Assembly (NCBI GenBank): GCA_910586675.1
Contig: CAJUJO010000001.1
Coordinates: 87,917-151,916 of the forward strand
Length of the DNA stretch: 64,000 nt
Direction: 5' to 3'
Origin: an uncultured Christensenellaceae bacterium
GTDB lineage: Bacteria; Bacillota; Clostridia; Christensenellales; Borkfalkiaceae
The notes under the pieces are model-generated. The model searched no databases and was not told where the DNA came from. It saw nothing but the letters and a program-made list of their open reading frames with translations. The position numbers and the translations under genes were made by a program. Positions 41,904-49,701 of this stretch are shown here, piece after piece. Every line of letters begins with the position of its first letter. Within the stretch, counting starts at the first letter, position 1.

Positions 41904-41917
41904 TTCTCCGCTTGCCC

Positions 41918-41946
41918 TTTACAATTTTTTCCAAAGGGTGTATAAT
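41918..41946 (+). promoter_or_regulatory. Promoter of pta-ackA
   Basis: TTTACA (41918-41923), 17 nt, TATAAT (41941-41946). GTAAATTTCAT (41953-41963) lies 6 nt after the -10 box, as in the rplJ promoter. Confidence 0.85.
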
Positions 41947-42023
41947 ATACGGGTAAATTTCATCCGTCCGTTTCATTATAAACGAAACGCGGAGAAAAAT
42001 AAAGTATTATCGGAGAAATATTT

Positions 42024-43085
42024 ATGGTAGGTTTTTTGGATAAGGCGAAGAAATCGGTTGCGGCTCTTGGACGGATGCTGGGGGACGAGGATCCTGTTGT
42101 CGCGGAAATTAAAAAGAAAGCATCTGCGCTCGGTAAGAAAATCATTCTCTGCGAGGGCGAAGACAGCCGCGTCGTAGAGGCGGCGGCAATCTGTGCGGAA
42201 GAAAAAATCGCGCATATTATTCTTCTCGGCAATGCCGATAGGATTAAGCTCGACAATCCCGATTGCGACCTTTCCGACGTGGAAATTATCGATCCCGCGA
42301 ATTCGTGCAAGCTCGGCGAATATGCGGCGCTTTTGTACGAGCTCCGCAAGGCGAAGGGTATGACGGAAGAGCAGGCGAAGGAGCAGGCGAAGGACGCCAC
42401 CTTCTTCGGCGCGCTCATGCTCAAAGCTGGCGACGCGGACGGGCTCGTTTCGGGCGCGTGCCACTCCACGGCGAACACGCTCCGCCCCGGATTACAGATC
42501 ATCAAGACGGCGCCGGGCGTTTCCTCGGTTTCCAGCTTCAACCTCATGATAGCGCCCGCGCGCGGCAACGAATACGTGCCCGACGGCGTGCTCGTGTTTG
42601 CCGATTGCGGCTTGAATCCCACTTATACGAGCGAAGGTCTCGCCGATTGCGCCATCGCCACGGCGAAGAGCGCCAAAGAAATCGCGGGAATCGAGCCGAA
42701 GGTCGCAATGCTCTCCTTCTCCTCGAAGGGCAGCGCCAAGCACGATAACGTTACCCTCGTCGCCGAGGCGGTGAAAATCGCCAAGGAAAAGGCGCCCGAT
42801 CTGCTCATCGACGGCGAATTGCAGTTCGACGCGGCAATCGTTCCCTCCGTCGCCAAACTCAAAGCGCCCGACTCTCCCGTCGCGGGGCAGGCGAACGTGT
42901 TTATCTTCCCCGATTTGCAGTCGGGCAATATCGGCTATAAAATCGCCGAACGCCTCGGCGGATTCCAGGCGGTGGGACCCATCTGCCAGGGATTTGCAAA
43001 GCCGCTCAACGATCTGTCGCGCGGGTGCAAGGCGAGCGACATCGTGTGCGCCGTCGCCATTACCGCCGTTCAAACGGTCAAATAA
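42024..43085 (+). CDS. pta: Phosphate acetyltransferase
   Basis: Interconverts acetyl-CoA and acetyl phosphate. The 353-residue protein has the PTA_PTB fold: KIILCEGEDSRVVEAA, DGLVSGACHSTANTLRPGLQ, the active-site region KGSAKHDNVTLVAEA, and the C-terminal NVFIFPDLQSGNIGYKIAERLGG. The first 25 residues extend beyond the usual start of the family but follow a proper CGGAGA site. It is followed by ackA after 14 nt, the normal acetate/ATP-forming pair. Its promoter region originally faced the tmcAL start before the element inserted. Confidence 0.96.
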   Translation: MVGFLDKAKKSVAALGRMLGDEDPVVAEIKKKASALGKKIILCEGEDSRVVEAAAICAEEKIAHIILLGNADRIKLDNPDCDLSDVEIIDPANSCKLGEYAALLYELRKAKGMTEEQAKEQAKDATFFGALMLKAGDADGLVSGACHSTANTLRPGLQIIKTAPGVSSVSSFNLMIAPARGNEYVPDGVLVFADCGLNPTYTSEGLADCAIATAKSAKEIAGIEPKVAMLSFSSKGSAKHDNVTLVAEAVKIAKEKAPDLLIDGELQFDAAIVPSVAKLKAPDSPVAGQANVFIFPDLQSGNIGYKIAERLGGFQAVGPICQGFAKPLNDLSRGCKASDIVCAVAITAVQTVK

Positions 43086-43099
43086 GGAAGGGTACGGAA

Positions 43100-44293
43100 A
43101 TGAAAATTTTAGTCGTCAACGCGGGGAGTTCCTCGCTCAAATATCAGCTCATTAACATGGAAACGGAAGCGGTTGTCGCAAAGGGAACTTGCGAGCGCAT
43201 CGGCATCGCGGGCGGCAAGCTCACGCACAAGTCGAACGGCAAGGAATTCGTCGTAGAGCGGGAGCTGCCCAATCATACCGTCGCAATCAAGCTCGTGCTC
43301 GACGAGCTCGTAGACAAAGAAGCGGGGGTCATCGCCTCGATGGACGAGATCGATGCGGTGGGGCACCGCGTCGTCGCATCGGGCGAGGCGTTCACCAAAA
43401 CGACGCTTGTAACCGATAAGGTGATGGAGCTCATGGACGAAATCGCCGAGCTTGCACCCCTGCACAACCCTGCGGCGATTCTCGGAATCAACGCTTGCCG
43501 CGCGGTCATGCCGAATAAGAAGATGGCGCTCGTGTTCGATACGTCCTTCCACGCGACCATGCCGGATTACGCGCATCTGTACGCCATCGATTACGAGGAC
43601 TATAAACAATACAAGGTAAGAAGGTACGGCGCGCACGGGACTTCCCATAAGTTTGTCGCGGGCGCGGCGGCGGAGTACTTGAAAAAGAAGCCCGAAGAGC
43701 TCAAAATCATCACCTGTCATTTGGGCAACGGCTCTTCCATTTCCGCGGTGAAGGGCGGAAAGTGCATCGATACATCCATGGGTTTCACACCGCTTGCGGG
43801 CGTTCCCATGGGAACGCGCAGCGGCGATATCGACGTCGCGGCGATCGACTTTTTGTGCAATAAAAAGGGCATGAGCATGGAAGAAGGGTTAACCTATCTC
43901 AATAAGAAATGCGGTATGCTCGGCGTTTCGGGCGTTTCCTCCGACTTCCGCGATTTAACTGCGGCAAAGGAAGCGGGCAACGACCGCGCAAGGCTCGCCC
44001 TCGATATGTTTGCCTATTCGTGCAAAAAATACGTCGGCGCGTATATGGCGGCGCTCGGCGGGCTGGATTGCATTGTATTCACGGCGGGCGTGGGCGAAAA
44101 CACGCCCGAAGTGCGCAAAGCCGTTCTTTCCGATATGCAGGCGTTCGGCATCGAGCTCGACGAAAACAAGAATCTTTTCAAAAACGACGGCTCGATTCAC
44201 GATATTTCCGCAGAGGGGAGCCGGGTGCGCGTTCTCGTGATTCCAACCAACGAGGAACTCGTTATCGCGCGGGAAACGGCGGCGCTCGTTTGA
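43100..44293 (+). CDS. ackA: Acetate kinase
   Basis: Makes ATP and acetate from acetyl phosphate in fermentation. The 397-residue protein starts with MKILVVNAGSSSLKYQL and has VFDTSFHATMP, YGAHGTSHKFV, ITCHLGNGSSISAV, MGTRSGDID and VFTAGVGENTPEVR, all the signature segments of the acetokinase family. GGAAGGG lies upstream of the ATG at 43100; a longer frame starts inside pta. It forms an operon with pta. Confidence 0.97.
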   Translation: MKILVVNAGSSSLKYQLINMETEAVVAKGTCERIGIAGGKLTHKSNGKEFVVERELPNHTVAIKLVLDELVDKEAGVIASMDEIDAVGHRVVASGEAFTKTTLVTDKVMELMDEIAELAPLHNPAAILGINACRAVMPNKKMALVFDTSFHATMPDYAHLYAIDYEDYKQYKVRRYGAHGTSHKFVAGAAAEYLKKKPEELKIITCHLGNGSSISAVKGGKCIDTSMGFTPLAGVPMGTRSGDIDVAAIDFLCNKKGMSMEEGLTYLNKKCGMLGVSGVSSDFRDLTAAKEAGNDRARLALDMFAYSCKKYVGAYMAALGGLDCIVFTAGVGENTPEVRKAVLSDMQAFGIELDENKNLFKNDGSIHDISAEGSRVRVLVIPTNEELVIARETAALV

Positions 44294-44329
44294 TTTTTCG
44301 GAAATTTTGCAATTTAACGTCAAAAAAGA

Positions 44330-44358
44330 TTGACAAACAATCGGAAACATAATATAAT
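44330..44358 (+). promoter_or_regulatory. Promoter of the yceD-rpmF operon
   Basis: TTGACA (44330-44335), 17 nt, TATAAT (44353-44358). The expected start point leaves only about 7 nt before the ATG at 44372. Confidence 0.8.
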
Positions 44359-44371
44359 TTCAAAGTCTACG

Positions 44372-44785
44372 ATGATTAAAATCGACGTTCGGAAAGCATT
44401 GGCACGCGGGCAGTTCGCGGGGGATATTCAAACGGAGTTTCAGGCGGACGGCAGTCTGTTGGAAATTCCGTACGTGGAATTTTCCTCACCCGTAGCCGCC
44501 TGCCTGCACTATGAAATTGCCGGGGACGATTCCGTGGAGATTACGGGCGAGATTCGTTTCTCCCTCAAAGGGGCGTGCTCGCGGTGTTTGAAAGAGACGG
44601 AGCAGACCTTTTCGGGCGAAGTGGACGCGCGTTACGTTTTGCGCGGGGCGGCGGACGAAGATTACCGCTATACGGGCGGGGTCGTCGATTTGAGCGATTG
44701 CTTAAAGGACGCGGTGATGCTGGCGCTTCCCATGCGTTTGGAATGCGGGGAAGATTGCAGCCTTCCCGCATGGAAAGAAAGTTAA
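44372..44785 (+). CDS. YceD/DUF177-family protein
   Basis: A 137-residue protein of the DUF177 family, which in many bacteria precedes rpmF and is linked to 23S rRNA or large-subunit accumulation. It has the family's CSRCLKETEQTF (CxxC, about residues 66-77) and the acidic strand GGVVDLSDCLKDAVMLALPM. The ATG at 44372 lies about 7 nt after the expected transcription start with no Shine-Dalgarno, so it is nearly leaderless. rpmF follows 27 nt later. Confidence 0.85.
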   Translation: MIKIDVRKALARGQFAGDIQTEFQADGSLLEIPYVEFSSPVAACLHYEIAGDDSVEITGEIRFSLKGACSRCLKETEQTFSGEVDARYVLRGAADEDYRYTGGVVDLSDCLKDAVMLALPMRLECGEDCSLPAWKES

Positions 44786-44812
44786 AAATACGGAAAAAAG
44801 AGGTGGTTTAAC

Positions 44813-45001
44813 ATGGCGGTACCCAAGACCAAACAGTCGAAGAGCAGAACAAACAAACGGTTTGCCAATTATAAAGCGCAGGCGCCCGCGCTCGTAGAGT
44901 GCCCTCACTGCCACGAGCAGAAGGTCGCGCATCGCGTTTGCAAGAACTGCGGTTATTACGACGGAAAGGAAGTCGTCGCTCAGCAAGAAGCGAAGAACTG
45001 A
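44813..45001 (+). CDS. rpmF: 50S ribosomal protein L32
   Basis: Large-subunit protein of 62 residues. MAVPKTKQSKSRTNKRFA is typical, followed by the zinc-binding pairs CPHC and CKNC (about residues 30-48), so this is the zinc-containing C+ form. AGAGGTGG precedes the ATG. It is the second gene of the yceD-rpmF operon and is followed by a terminator. Confidence 0.97.
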   Translation: MAVPKTKQSKSRTNKRFANYKAQAPALVECPHCHEQKVAHRVCKNCGYYDGKEVVAQQEAKN

Positions 45002-45007
45002 AAAATT

Positions 45008-45031
45008 GCGGACGCATGCGTCCGCTTTTTT
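45008..45031 (+). terminator. Terminator after rpmF
   Basis: An 18-nt palindrome, GCGGACGCATGCGTCCGC, followed by TTTTTTA. Confidence 0.88.
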
Positions 45032-45043
45032 ATTTGACCGCAA

Positions 45044-45955
45044 ATGATTAAAAATTCTCTGAAAAACTATTTCAAGTGTCTGGCACACGTATTCGTGCCG
45101 CTCGGATGCCTGTTTTTGGGCGTTCTGTTCGGTTTGAATCATTTTTTCGGCGTGCTCTCCGCGCAGACGTCCTATTTGAGCGAAGAAATCGTGCGTATTA
45201 TCCCAGAAGTCGAAGCTGATTTCGACGAAATATGGTCCTATATCCTCGCGTCCGCACGCGAACTTTCCTGGGAACAGCCCTTTGAAACGGTAAAGCTGCT
45301 TCTCGACGGCAACTGGCTGGCGGAAAAAATTGCCGCGGTTACGGGCATGACGGCAGAACAGTATAATAAGTTTCTCCTCGACGTTCAAACGGTTTTGGAG
45401 AATGCGGGGAATGAACTGATCGGCGGCGCTGTCATTTTTGTCGTTTTCGTTGTTTTAAGCATCTGGCTTGGTTTTTTCGTAACCAATCTGTTCGTGCGAA
45501 GAACTACGGTAAAGCGCGGATTTCTCAAATTCGTTGCGGTTACCCTTCTTGATTCCTTTCTTTCCGCGACGCTCATCGCCTTCACGACCTGGATTCTGTC
45601 TTTATGGAGCTGGGGCGGCGTTTTTTCTTCCGTCGTATCTCTGTTGGTCTTCGGCTTCGTCGCCCTTTTGGAAGCGTACGTCATTCACGGCGGAAGAAAA
45701 ATCGCTTTTTTTAAGGTGGTGAATCTGAAAAACTGCTGTCTGCTGCTCTTTTCGCAGCTAATTATTTTTGTTATTTCTCTTGTAATTATTTTATTGTTCT
45801 TCCTCGTAACCAACGCGCTTGCGGCGCTCGCCGTCGGGCTTTCGGTTTTTGTGATTGCGATGCTCGTTTCGGGCGTAAACGCCGAATCTTACGTTGTGTA
45901 TATCATGCGGCAGGAGCAGGAAAGCGCAGGGGAAGAGACTCCCGAATCCGCATAA
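45044..45955 (+). CDS. Multi-pass membrane protein of unknown function
   Basis: A 303-residue protein with an N-terminal membrane segment (about 17-38), an extracytoplasmic loop (about 40-125) and at least four more membrane segments. The acidic tail ends AGEETPESA. Not recognised; the arrangement is reminiscent of YihY/DUF-type transport-permease-like proteins, but no motif proves it. No Shine-Dalgarno or promoter is seen in the 12 nt after the rpmF terminator, so translation may depend on read-through or an unusual start. A terminator hairpin follows at 46003-46032. Confidence 0.65.
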   Translation: MIKNSLKNYFKCLAHVFVPLGCLFLGVLFGLNHFFGVLSAQTSYLSEEIVRIIPEVEADFDEIWSYILASARELSWEQPFETVKLLLDGNWLAEKIAAVTGMTAEQYNKFLLDVQTVLENAGNELIGGAVIFVVFVVLSIWLGFFVTNLFVRRTTVKRGFLKFVAVTLLDSFLSATLIAFTTWILSLWSWGGVFSSVVSLLVFGFVALLEAYVIHGGRKIAFFKVVNLKNCCLLLFSQLIIFVISLVIILLFFLVTNALAALAVGLSVFVIAMLVSGVNAESYVVYIMRQEQESAGEETPESA

Positions 45956-46002
45956 ATCGTCGGGTAACCGTTTATAATTAAATATCCGCCGCTCGGTTGC
46001 AG

Positions 46003-46032
46003 CCGCCCGTATTTCGGGCGGATTTTCTTTTT
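46003..46032 (+). terminator. Terminator
   Basis: CCGCCCG-TATTT-CGGGCGG followed by a T-rich tract. Confidence 0.8.
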
Positions 46033-46048
46033 TATTGATTTCAAACGC

Positions 46049-46100
46049 TTGACAATTACCCTCATGGGGTATATACTGATAAAAGTATCCGTCATGGGTA
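46049..46100 (+). promoter_or_regulatory. Copper-module promoter with CsoR operators
   Basis: TTGACA (46049-46054), 17 nt, TATACT (46072-46077). The spacer holds TACCC-TCAT-GGGGTA (46057-46071), the typical CsoR box. A second, weaker box TATCC-GTCAT-GGGTA lies at 46086-46100. Repression without copper and release with Cu(I) is the known mode. Confidence 0.88.
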
Positions 46101-46114
46101 AAAGGAGTTATCAT

Positions 46115-46411
46115 ATGGAAAAAGATTGCTGCGGGAACAGAAAAAAGGTGCGCTCGGAAGAGGAGAAAAAGGCGATTATCACCCGCTTAAACCGCATTAC
46201 CGGTCAGCTTAGCGGCGTAAAAAAGATGATCGAAGAGGACAGGTACTGCGAGGACGTGCTCATTCAGCTTTCCGCCGCGGATAAGTCCATCAAAAGTCTG
46301 GCGGCGTATATGCTGGAAAACCATATGCGCAGCTGTTTGGTCGAACAGGTGCAGGGCGGCAATACCGGAGCGGTAGACGAAATTATCGATCTGTTCAGGC
46401 GGTATCAGTAA
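46115..46411 (+). CDS. csoR: CsoR-family copper-sensing repressor
   Basis: A 98-residue all-helical DUF156 repressor. RLNRITGQLSGVKKMIEEDRYCEDVL carries the first Cu(I) cysteine, and the second pair of ligands is in ENHMRSCLVEQV (His and Cys), completing the Cys-His-Cys site. An AAGGAG precedes the ATG at 46115; the upstream in-frame ATGs fall in the promoter and operators. It precedes copA by 11 nt and controls the pair through the TACCC/GGGTA boxes. Confidence 0.93.
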   Translation: MEKDCCGNRKKVRSEEEKKAIITRLNRITGQLSGVKKMIEEDRYCEDVLIQLSAADKSIKSLAAYMLENHMRSCLVEQVQGGNTGAVDEIIDLFRRYQ

Positions 46412-46422
46412 CGGGGGCGGCG

Positions 46423-48849
46423 ATGAAGAAGAAGTTTTCCGTTACGGGCATGACGTGCGCGGCGTGCGCTTCGGGAATCGAACGGACGGTAAAAAAGCTG
46501 GACGGCGTAGAGGGCTGCGCCGTTTCGCTCATGGGCGAGTGCATGGAAGTGGAATTCGACGAAGGAAGGGTTTCCGACGGTCAAATCACAGATGCGGTAA
46601 AGGCGCTCGGTTACGGCGCGTCCGGCTACGGAGAAGCGACTGCTGAAAAATCGCGCGGGAGCGGGCTTTTTCTGCGTTTTTTGATTTCCATTATCCTGCT
46701 CGTTCCCGAAATGTATCTCGCAATGGGGCATATGATCGGGCTTCCCGTGCCGCACGGGTGGTGGAACAACGGATTCCAAATCGGCATAACGCTCGTAATT
46801 CTTGCCGTAAACTATCCCTTTTTTGCAAGCGGCGTGCGGGCGGCGGTCAAGCTCGTACCCAATATGGATACGTTGGTAACGCTGGGTGCTTCGGCTTCCT
46901 TTTTATACAGTGTCGTTTCGGCAATCGTGATGCCCGGAAGCTCGCATTTGTTTTTTGAATCGGCGGCGATGATCGTAACGTTGGTAACGCTCGGGAAATG
47001 GCTGGAAGAGGGAAGCAAGGCGAAGACGGGGCGGGAAGTGGAAAAGCTCCTATCCCTTGCGCCCGATACCGTTACGGTGGAGCGGAACGGCGAACGGGTC
47101 GCCCTGTCCCTCTCCGAAGTGAAAGAGGGGGATTTGATTATTGTCCGTCAAGGAGAAGCGGTCGCGGCGGACGGCGTTGTCGAAGAAGGGCACGCCTTTG
47201 TCGATCAGTCCGCCGTTACGGGGGAAAGTTTGCCCGTCGAACTGACGGCGGGAAGCCGTGCGGTAAGCGCTTCTCTCGTGAAGAGCGGCTATCTGAAAAT
47301 CAAGGCGGAAAAGGTGGGCGAGGACACCATGCTCGCGGGAATTATCCGCATGGTGCGGGAAGCGGGCGCGAGCAAAGCGCCCATTCAGAAACTTGCGGAC
47401 AGAATCTCCGCTTTCTTTGTCCCCGCCGTCGTTCTCATCGCGCTTGTAACGTTTTGTATCTGGTATTTCGTTACTTGGAATTTGGCGGATGCCGTTAACT
47501 TTGCGGTGAGCGTGCTCGTCATTTCCTGCCCTTGCGCGCTGGGGCTTGCGACGCCCGTCGCCGTCATGGCGGCAACGGGGAGGGGGGCTTCCATGGGCAT
47601 ACTTTACAAGAACGCCGAAGCCTTGCAGCGTACGGCGGATATAGTAACCGTTCTGCTTGACAAGACGGCGACGATCACCGAAGGCAGACCGCGCGTCGTG
47701 CAGTCGGAATGCTTCGCCGATGAAACTCGCGTCAGGGAAATCGCGTACGCAATCGAGAGCAAACTCAATCATCCGCTCGCACAGTGCATCGCCGAATATT
47801 GCGGCGTCGGCGGCGCGCAGGCGGAAGAGGCGGAATATCTTGCGGGGCTGGGCGCCCGCGGAAGAGTGGACGGAAAACTTTACTATCTCGGCAACGACAG
47901 GCTCCTGCGGGAAAAGAATATCCCCTCGGAGCAATTTGCGGAACGTTTTTCGACGCTTTCCGCCGAGGGAAAGACGGTTTTGTTTTTAGCGGACGAGGAG
48001 CGGGTGCTCGCACTGTTTGCTCTCGCCGATACGCTGAAAGAGGACGGCGCGGAAGCCGTGAAAGAGCTTGCGTCGCTGAACGAGAGTGTTTATATGCTCA
48101 CGGGCGATAACGCCGCGTGCGCGCGGTATATCGCGGCGCAGGCGGGAATCTCTCCCGAACGAGTGTACGCGCAGGTGCTTCCCGAAGATAAATTCAATGC
48201 GGTCGCGGAGCACAGGAGTAAAAATGCCGCGCTTCCGAAGGGCGCAAAAAAGGGGGTCGCCATGGTGGGCGACGGTATCAACGACGCGCCCGCGCTCAAA
48301 GAAGCCGACGTGGGAATGGCAATGGGAAACGGCACGGACGTGGCGATCGAAAGCGCCGACGTCGTACTTGTGAACGGCAGTCTGCGTTCGGTCCCCAAGG
48401 CGATCGCCCTTTCCCGCCGCACGATGCGCATTATCAAGCAGAATTTATTTTGGGCGTTCTTTTATAACTGCGCGGGAATTCCGCTTGCGGCGGGCTGTTT
48501 TGCCTTTGCCGGTTTTACCCTCAATCCAATGATTGCTTCCGCCGCGATGAGCGTTTCCTCGCTGTTCGTTGTCGGAAACGCGCTTCGCCTGAAGCACCTG
48601 TTTTCCAAAAAAGAAAAAAATAAAAACGGAGAAAATAACATGAAAAAGGTTTTGAAAATCGAAGGTATGATGTGTATGCACTGCGTAAAACACGTAAAGG
48701 ATGCGCTTCAAGCGGTGGACGGCGTCGCTTCCTGCGAGGTAAACTTGAAAAAGAAGCGCGCGGAACTCACGCTTTCCAAGGAGGTTGCGGAAGAAGCGCT
48801 GAAAAACGCCGTAACGCAGGCAGGTTACGGGGTAACGGAAATCGAATAA
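46423..48849 (+). CDS. copA: Copper-exporting P1B-type ATPase with C-terminal CopZ-like domain
   Basis: An 808-residue Cu(I) pump. An N-terminal metal-binding domain (MTCAAC, Cys12 and Cys15) is followed by membrane segments, the actuator TGES (AVTGESLPVE), the ion-path CPC at 369-371, then the P-domain with phosphorylation Asp413, HP (NHPLAQ), MLTGDN and GDGINDAPAL. The motif around Asp413 is DKTAT, not the nearly invariant DKTGT. After the last membrane segment and a lysine-rich linker, residues 740-808 form a complete second metal domain (GMMCMHC), equal to a CopZ chaperone. CGGAG and ATG (48640) inside the gene could also give free CopZ. Confidence 0.92.
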   Translation: MKKKFSVTGMTCAACASGIERTVKKLDGVEGCAVSLMGECMEVEFDEGRVSDGQITDAVKALGYGASGYGEATAEKSRGSGLFLRFLISIILLVPEMYLAMGHMIGLPVPHGWWNNGFQIGITLVILAVNYPFFASGVRAAVKLVPNMDTLVTLGASASFLYSVVSAIVMPGSSHLFFESAAMIVTLVTLGKWLEEGSKAKTGREVEKLLSLAPDTVTVERNGERVALSLSEVKEGDLIIVRQGEAVAADGVVEEGHAFVDQSAVTGESLPVELTAGSRAVSASLVKSGYLKIKAEKVGEDTMLAGIIRMVREAGASKAPIQKLADRISAFFVPAVVLIALVTFCIWYFVTWNLADAVNFAVSVLVISCPCALGLATPVAVMAATGRGASMGILYKNAEALQRTADIVTVLLDKTATITEGRPRVVQSECFADETRVREIAYAIESKLNHPLAQCIAEYCGVGGAQAEEAEYLAGLGARGRVDGKLYYLGNDRLLREKNIPSEQFAERFSTLSAEGKTVLFLADEERVLALFALADTLKEDGAEAVKELASLNESVYMLTGDNAACARYIAAQAGISPERVYAQVLPEDKFNAVAEHRSKNAALPKGAKKGVAMVGDGINDAPALKEADVGMAMGNGTDVAIESADVVLVNGSLRSVPKAIALSRRTMRIIKQNLFWAFFYNCAGIPLAAGCFAFAGFTLNPMIASAAMSVSSLFVVGNALRLKHLFSKKEKNKNGENNMKKVLKIEGMMCMHCVKHVKDALQAVDGVASCEVNLKKKRAELTLSKEVAEEALKNAVTQAGYGVTEIE
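48626..48642 (+). promoter_or_regulatory. Internal ribosome binding site and start for CopZ-like chaperone
   Basis: ACGGAG (48626-48631) stands 8 nt before an in-frame ATG (48640). Initiation here gives a 69-residue HMA protein identical to the C-terminus of CopA. Confidence 0.6.
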
Positions 48850-49237
48850 ACAAAGGAAATAAAACGCTCCGTGTGGATAACGGGGGCGGCGACGGCGGTA
48901 CATTCATCTGCGCCTGTCCCGGTTGCGGCGCGGCGGAGCTCCATGCATTCATTGTAAAGCGGAAGCAACAGACATTGCAAGCAGACCGAGGAATTACGGT
49001 TCGGTACAATTTGGCGAAATGATGCCTACGCGTTTGAATTATATGCGAACGAAGATGGCCGCGCCTCGGGATTGCTTTCCAAGTTGGAACCGAAGGTCAA
49101 AAAAATTAAAACAGATTCCGCCCGCGCCTTTATACAGGCGCGGTTTCCCTTAAAATCCGCATATTCCGACAGATTTTTTCCGCATGCGTCGGGGAACATA
49201 TGTTATACTGTCATAAATATCAAAAAGGAGATTTTTT
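48850..49237. other. Gene-poor stretch, possibly a decayed gene
   Basis: No intact gene is convincing in these 388 nt. One frame reads GGTFICACPGCGAAELHAF before stopping at 49021, and another frame then reads FGTIWRNDAYAFELYANEDG, both protein-like, so a frameshifted remnant is possible. The latter piece slightly resembles a DUF1508 strand. A possible -10 (TATACT) near 49203 may serve the ArsR-family gene. Confidence 0.3.
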
Positions 49238-49576
49238 ATGACGGAAACGTTGCTTTTAGATAGGCGCACGCAGAGCATGGTGGAAGGGTACGTTCCGAGC
49301 GGAGAGATCCTTACTTCTCTGGTGCGTTTTTTTTCCATTTTCTCGGACGGCACGCGCCTGAAAATTCTCTCGGCGCTGGCAATCTCGGAAATGTGCGTAA
49401 CGGATATTTCCCGCGTGCTCGAAATCAATCAGACGACGGTATCCCATCAGCTCCGTTTCTTAAAGGACGCGGGCATGGTGCGCACCCAACGGCACGGAAA
49501 AATCATTTTTTATTCGGTTGTGAACGAGGTCGTCAACGACGTGCTATTGAAGGGTGTGGAATTTTTGGGGTATTAA
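49238..49576 (+). CDS. ArsR/SmtB-family transcriptional regulator
   Basis: A 112-residue winged-helix repressor: FFSIFSDGTRLKILSALAISE, then MCVTDISRVLEINQTTVSHQLRFLKDAGMV with the recognition helix, and the beta-wing VRTQRHGKIIFYSV. The SEMCVTD segment is at the place of the ELCVCD metal site of CadC/ArsR but keeps only one cysteine, so its metal or ligand is uncertain. AAGGAG precedes the ATG. The copper module lies upstream, but this gene is separately placed and no transporter follows it. Confidence 0.85.
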   Translation: MTETLLLDRRTQSMVEGYVPSGEILTSLVRFFSIFSDGTRLKILSALAISEMCVTDISRVLEINQTTVSHQLRFLKDAGMVRTQRHGKIIFYSVVNEVVNDVLLKGVEFLGY

Positions 49577-49641
49577 ATATCGTCTGCGGGGCGGAAGAGA
49601 GCGCTTTGCGGTAAATTCGTTTGTGAATTGCGGTAAAACTC

Positions 49642-49670
49642 TTGTAAAAAGAAAGGAAAACGTGTATAAT
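49642..49670 (+). promoter_or_regulatory. Promoter of the uvrC operon
   Basis: TTGTAA (49642-49647), 17 nt, TATAAT (49665-49670). Confidence 0.8.
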
Positions 49671-49701
49671 AAAGCCGTCCTGATTTCGGGCGGAGGGAGC
49701 T

